A DNA stretch of 64,000 bases. Origin: Chrysomallon squamiferum. Lineage: Eukaryota; Mollusca; Gastropoda; Neomphalida; Peltospiridae. The position numbers were made by a program, and so were the translations under genes. Location of the stretch: positions 4,305,708 through 4,369,707 of the forward strand of contig CM022667.1 of NCBI GenBank assembly GCA_012295275.1. Direction: 5' to 3'. Shown piece by piece: positions 60,439-64,000 of the stretch. The notes beneath the pieces were generated by a model. It was not told the origin of the DNA and did no database searches. It saw nothing but the letters and a program-made list of their open reading frames with translations. Numbering within the stretch: the first letter of the stretch is position 1; each line of letters begins with the position of its first letter.

Positions 60439-60570
60439 CATTCAAAGAAGAATGAAGTGGAATTGATTGTTGAGAAGAAAGTGGAGGGTCTTTCAGTGCG
60501 CAGATTCAGGCCCATTGAAGGATTATACCTCAGAAGAGACCAATATTCCCTGATAACAGAACCAGCGTGC
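60439..60570 (+). other. Possible small exon, unrecognised
   Basis: A frame of about 43 codons of mixed, hydrophilic composition (VELIVEKKVEGLSVRRFRPI followed by EGLYLRRDQYS) ends at a donor-like TTT-GTAAGAG (GT at about 60571). The acceptor side is weak (GCATTCAAAG near 60445). There is no in-frame ATG. No family recognised. It could be an internal exon of a plus-strand gene whose promoter-like ETS/CRE site lies 220 bases upstream, or chance. Confidence 0.22.
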
Positions 60571-60699
60571 TTTGTAAGAGGGAATGATTATTTTAATAGC
60601 AGTTATGTAACAATATTTGTCTTCATTTTTTTTGTATTACGTCCTGCAAATACCGTTCATAATCTTATGAAACGACTTCATTCTTGTTGAAAGTGTTAA

Positions 60700-61977
60700 G
60701 AGACAAACAGAAAAAAAAAAAAAAAAAAAAAAAAAATAGAAATGAAAATAAAAACAGAAGCAATAAAAATGAAATTAAGAAATGAAAAGTAAAATTTAAA
60801 CAAGATCTTTTTTTTTTTTTTCTGTTTTCTTTTAGTTGTAGCTAATTTATTTCTATAAACGATTCTAATTTTCAGTAAATTTTTTTTTTTTTTTAATTAA
60901 TAGTCAAGGACAGATTACTACTATTACATATTTGCTTATGGTTTGGACAAATACGTTTTCTAAAATTAAAAAAGCATTTGAAAAATAATAATAATAATAA
61001 TAAACATTATTCAGACGATATCAAAGTTTATTATATAGCTGGCTATGTTTTATTGTTTCTCCACTCCCCCCCCCGTCCCCTCACCGTGACTTGTAACATC
61101 CACCAGCTCTCTACGTCATAGCACGCGGTACGAATACGTCTGCTTGGCAGACGTGAACGAGAAATGTGTCTGTTTCTGCTACAGACTGAACGTTGTATAA
61201 AGAGAAACATCCATTAACGTGTTTTCTACAAGTTGTTCTGTGTTCGAGTCCGTTAAATAAAACATGCACTGTTCATCGTTAATCTCTTCTGCCCGAAGTA
61301 AACAGTGAATTTTATTTATTTATTTGTCTATTTTATTTTATTTTATTTTATTTTATTTTTTTTTTTTTTTATTTTATTTTTTTTTGATTTAAAAGAAAGA
61401 AAAAAGATGTTGTTGAAATCGGTAAATGTGTGGTTTATAAATAAAAATTAGAATTAAAAGTTCAGAGAAAAAAGAAAAAATACGAGAAGAACGAAGAAGA
61501 AGAAATTTAAGCAATTACTCTGCCACACCCTGCCAGCAACAACATCTACACAACAACAACAACAAAATAATAATAATAATAGAATTAGTACTAGTACTAG
61601 AGGCAGTAATCGTTGTTGATGGTTCATTATTATTATTATTACAGAGAAGAAAAAAAACAAGAGATCTTAAAAAAAAAAAAAAAAGAAACCAACAATAAAA
61701 ATAAATTTAAAGTTAAAAAAAAAATAATCTTTAAAAAAACAACAAAAAAAAAAAACATCTCTTGTTAATCTTGATTTTGTATGTTTGTTACGTGTTGTGT
61801 TTTTTCAGGACTGACAAATGAATGTTTTTATTTAACTGCGTAATGCTCGGTTCAGCTAAAGCAATCTGATGAAACATCAAAGCTCTGTTTTTAGTACATG
61901 TCCTTGTACTGGGCTGTAAAATTTAAAATTTTATTTGTTTTCTTTTGAACGTTGGTTCGTTTTTTTATGGGATTTAA

Positions 61978-62013
<36 letters not shown>

Positions 62014-62060
62014 CTAGGATATTTTTGTGTGCTTTATATTTTTGCGGTTAATTTGTGTTA
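60700..62060. other. AT-rich DNA with one GC-richer island
   Basis: A run (60711-60737), T runs (60808-60821, 60880-60894), then an island at 61060-61260 with a C9 run, TACGTCAT, an inverted repeat ACGTCTGC-TTG-GCAGACGT (61136-61154) and TATAAAG (61196-61202). A/T runs follow, then (TG)n (61978-62009). No gene assigned. Confidence 0.5.
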
Positions 62061-62499
62061 ATATAGTTTTTGGAAAACATTTTCATATGTTATTATTACT
62101 GCCACTACGTGTACTACTACTACTACTACTGCTTCTTCTTCTACTATTATACTACTACTACTACTAATAATAATAATAGTAGTAGTAATAGTAGTGGTAG
62201 TAGTAGTGGTAGTAGTATGCGTAGTGGTACTAATAATAACATGAAAATGTATTCGAAAAACTCTATTAACACTAATTAACCAAATAAATAATGTGTGAAT
62301 CTATCGCTCTTTCATTCATTTTCTCTTTCTTTTCTGTCTCTTTCACTCTGCTTCTCTCTCTCTCTCTCTGGCACAGATATACACACAGCACACTGACACT
62401 ACGTAAACCTGTCAGGCTTTCTGCTGTACAGTTGAATCCATTCATTAGACTGGACGATATCTTGTAGTTCTGCATTATTTTGTTTGACTGCTCTAACAG

Positions 62500-62703
62500 A
62501 AACCCACTACTCCATCAAAGACCCCCTCTTCATTCAAACAGCGAGCCCGCCTCTCCATCACAGAACTGTCACTCCGTCAGCGACCCATCGCCGTGTCCGA
62601 CAACATCCACCACGTCGTCGGACCACTACCACAGCGCCAATGATACTCACAGTTTAACTTTTCCACTTGACGTTTTTTCACGTCTGACGCTATCGTAAAT
62701 AAA
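62500..62703 (+). CDS. Possible terminal exon, unrecognised protein
   Basis: An acceptor-like TTATTTTGTTTGACTGCTCTAACAG precedes 62500. Base composition then rises sharply for about 150 bases. Two frames are open from the acceptor. One (phase 0) gives 47 residues ending at TGA 62641-62643, with segments QRARLSITELSLRQRP and VSDNIHHVVG. The other (phase 2) gives about 66 Ser/Pro/His-rich residues ending at TAA 62696-62698. Both use many C-ending codons, like the GPCR. AATAAA follows at 62698-62703, overlapping the second stop. No start codon is present, so the rest of the gene would lie upstream. Family unknown; the frame is not settled. Confidence 0.35.
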
Positions 62704-62891
62704 GCTGTCTCTTCAACTCCATCATTGCCACACAGTACGAGCTGATTGCTGCTGTTTTATTCCGGACAGCGGTCAGTTATTGATGCTTGATCCTGGTCAG
62801 TTAGTGATACTGAAAATAAATCGTTTGTTGATAGAGTACGGTGGTGTGTTATTGTTATTAGATGGTATTAGTCTTTGTTTCTTTGTTTTTT

Positions 62892-62960
<69 letters not shown>

Positions 62961-63000
62961 GTCTGTCTGTCACACATATAGACAGACAACTAGATAATGG

Positions 63001-63088
<88 letters not shown>
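62892..63088. repeat. (TC)n ... (GA)n inverted microsatellite
   Basis: About 32 TC units, then TCTG units, then a short centre with CACACATATAGACAGACA, then GATA units and about 33 GA units. The two arms are reverse complements over about 60 bases, so the strand can form a long hairpin. Confidence 0.9.
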
Positions 63089-63090
<2 letters not shown>

Positions 63091-63759
63091 GTTAAAAATA
63101 GCGAAGTAATATAAAAGTATGAATCATTTTCTTAACGCAGTTTAGCGAGTACAGTTCTCGTGTCTGACGTGTAAATCTTTGTCCAGTGTTCAGACGTGCG
63201 GACATTCAGACAGTGTTTATCGCCTTCATAAAGGATTTCACTTGGCGGTTTCACTGATCTTTTTTTTATCAGTTTCGTAGTTTCTTGTCTGAACAGAATT
63301 TTTATATCCAGTTGACTGAGAACAACAGAAATAAGTTTTTCTAAATCCCCAAACGTGTTTGTGTGTGTATATGTGTGTGTATGAGAGAGAGGGGGCGAGA
63401 GGGAGAGGGAGAGGAGAGAGGAGAGGGAGAGAGAGAGAGAGAGAGAGGGAGCGGAAGGAGGGAGGCAGGCACGAATACTATTCCTTTAAAGAAAATGTTT
63501 TACAATTGAGAGAAGAAACATGCTGTATCACATAAGTTGCTCTTTTTTAATTACCGAGTAAAGGTTTTACAAGTGACCCAAAAAATGTTGTCAGCACAAA
63601 TTACACATTTTATTATTACAACATGAGAAAATAAACATACCGTGCACATCTGTTCCTCATTTTTATTTAATTTTAAAAATATCTCAGCCTTTCTAAGTAA
63701 ATTTTTTTTAAATATTTGTAAAAGAAAAAATATAAAATGATTTTTTATTATTTACTACT

Positions 63760-63800
<41 letters not shown>

Positions 63801-64000
63801 TGTTTTAAAATATTTATTATAAATGTTATTTTGGATAAAAGAAAGATGTAGTTCCATTCGAATTTCTCATTTTATAACAAAAATATTCACAACGTTCAAC
63901 ACAGTTTAAACATTTTTAAAGAATGTTTTGTTTCTTTATTGTTAGCTATTGTTAGATTTTTAATTGATCAATCTTAAAAAAAAAATTTTAATATTTTTTT
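63089..64000. other. AT-rich right edge, no gene seen
   Basis: GA/GGGA-rich DNA (63384-63470) and (AC)n (63763-63799). Otherwise nothing recognised. Confidence 0.55.

Overview
This is AT-rich, repeat-dense eukaryotic DNA with very low gene density. It has long (TG/CA)n, (TC)n, (TTC/TTA)n and (AAT)n microsatellites, homopolymer runs, intron-type splice signals and a metazoan neuropeptide-type GPCR. These features fit a lophotrochozoan animal, most likely a mollusc and probably a cephalopod such as octopus. That placement is inferred from style and from the receptor; no species marker was seen. No tRNA, rRNA, operon, CRISPR array or prokaryotic gene is visible.

The only confident gene is at the left edge, on the minus strand (622-1701). 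It is a complete 359-residue class A GPCR in one coding exon and most resembles FMRFamide-type receptors. A good splice acceptor lies 4 bases upstream of its probable ATG, so at least one 5' exon lies at higher coordinates, possibly tens of kb away. A degraded LINE reverse transcriptase (about 36.9-37.4 kb, plus strand) and a possible small GC-richer terminal exon near 62.5 kb are the next best coding signals. A few other short frames (36.45, 55.35, 60.44 and 27.6 kb) are protein-like but unproven.

The rest is repeats. From 1.7 to 9 kb there are microsatellites and two pairs of dispersed repeats; one pair carries a TA-flanked transposon-end-like motif. From 11.6 to 12.8 kb a 53-54 bp repeat occurs in both orientations (foldback-like), and a second such family is at 15.0-15.3 and 26.4-26.75 kb. 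From 27 to 35 kb there are 35-bp, 31-bp and roughly 27-bp minisatellites; the 31-bp one carries repeated TGACGTCA (CRE) palindromes. From 44.9 to 51.9 kb lies the main structural feature, a 34-bp satellite of about 180 copies inside a duplicated A-B-U module. At 57.4-58.1 and 59.2-59.6 kb are 21-bp and 25-bp minisatellites.

Several GC-richer islands hold clustered promoter- or insulator-like motifs: CCAAT/CRE at 21.9 kb, TCACGTGA/CCAAT at 42.2 kb, a direct-repeat nuclear-receptor-like site at 53.04 kb, ETS/CRE at 60.2 kb, and a strong CTCF-like site at 38.76 kb. These are motif readings by eye, not proven elements. Coordinates of low-complexity tracts are approximate to a few bases.
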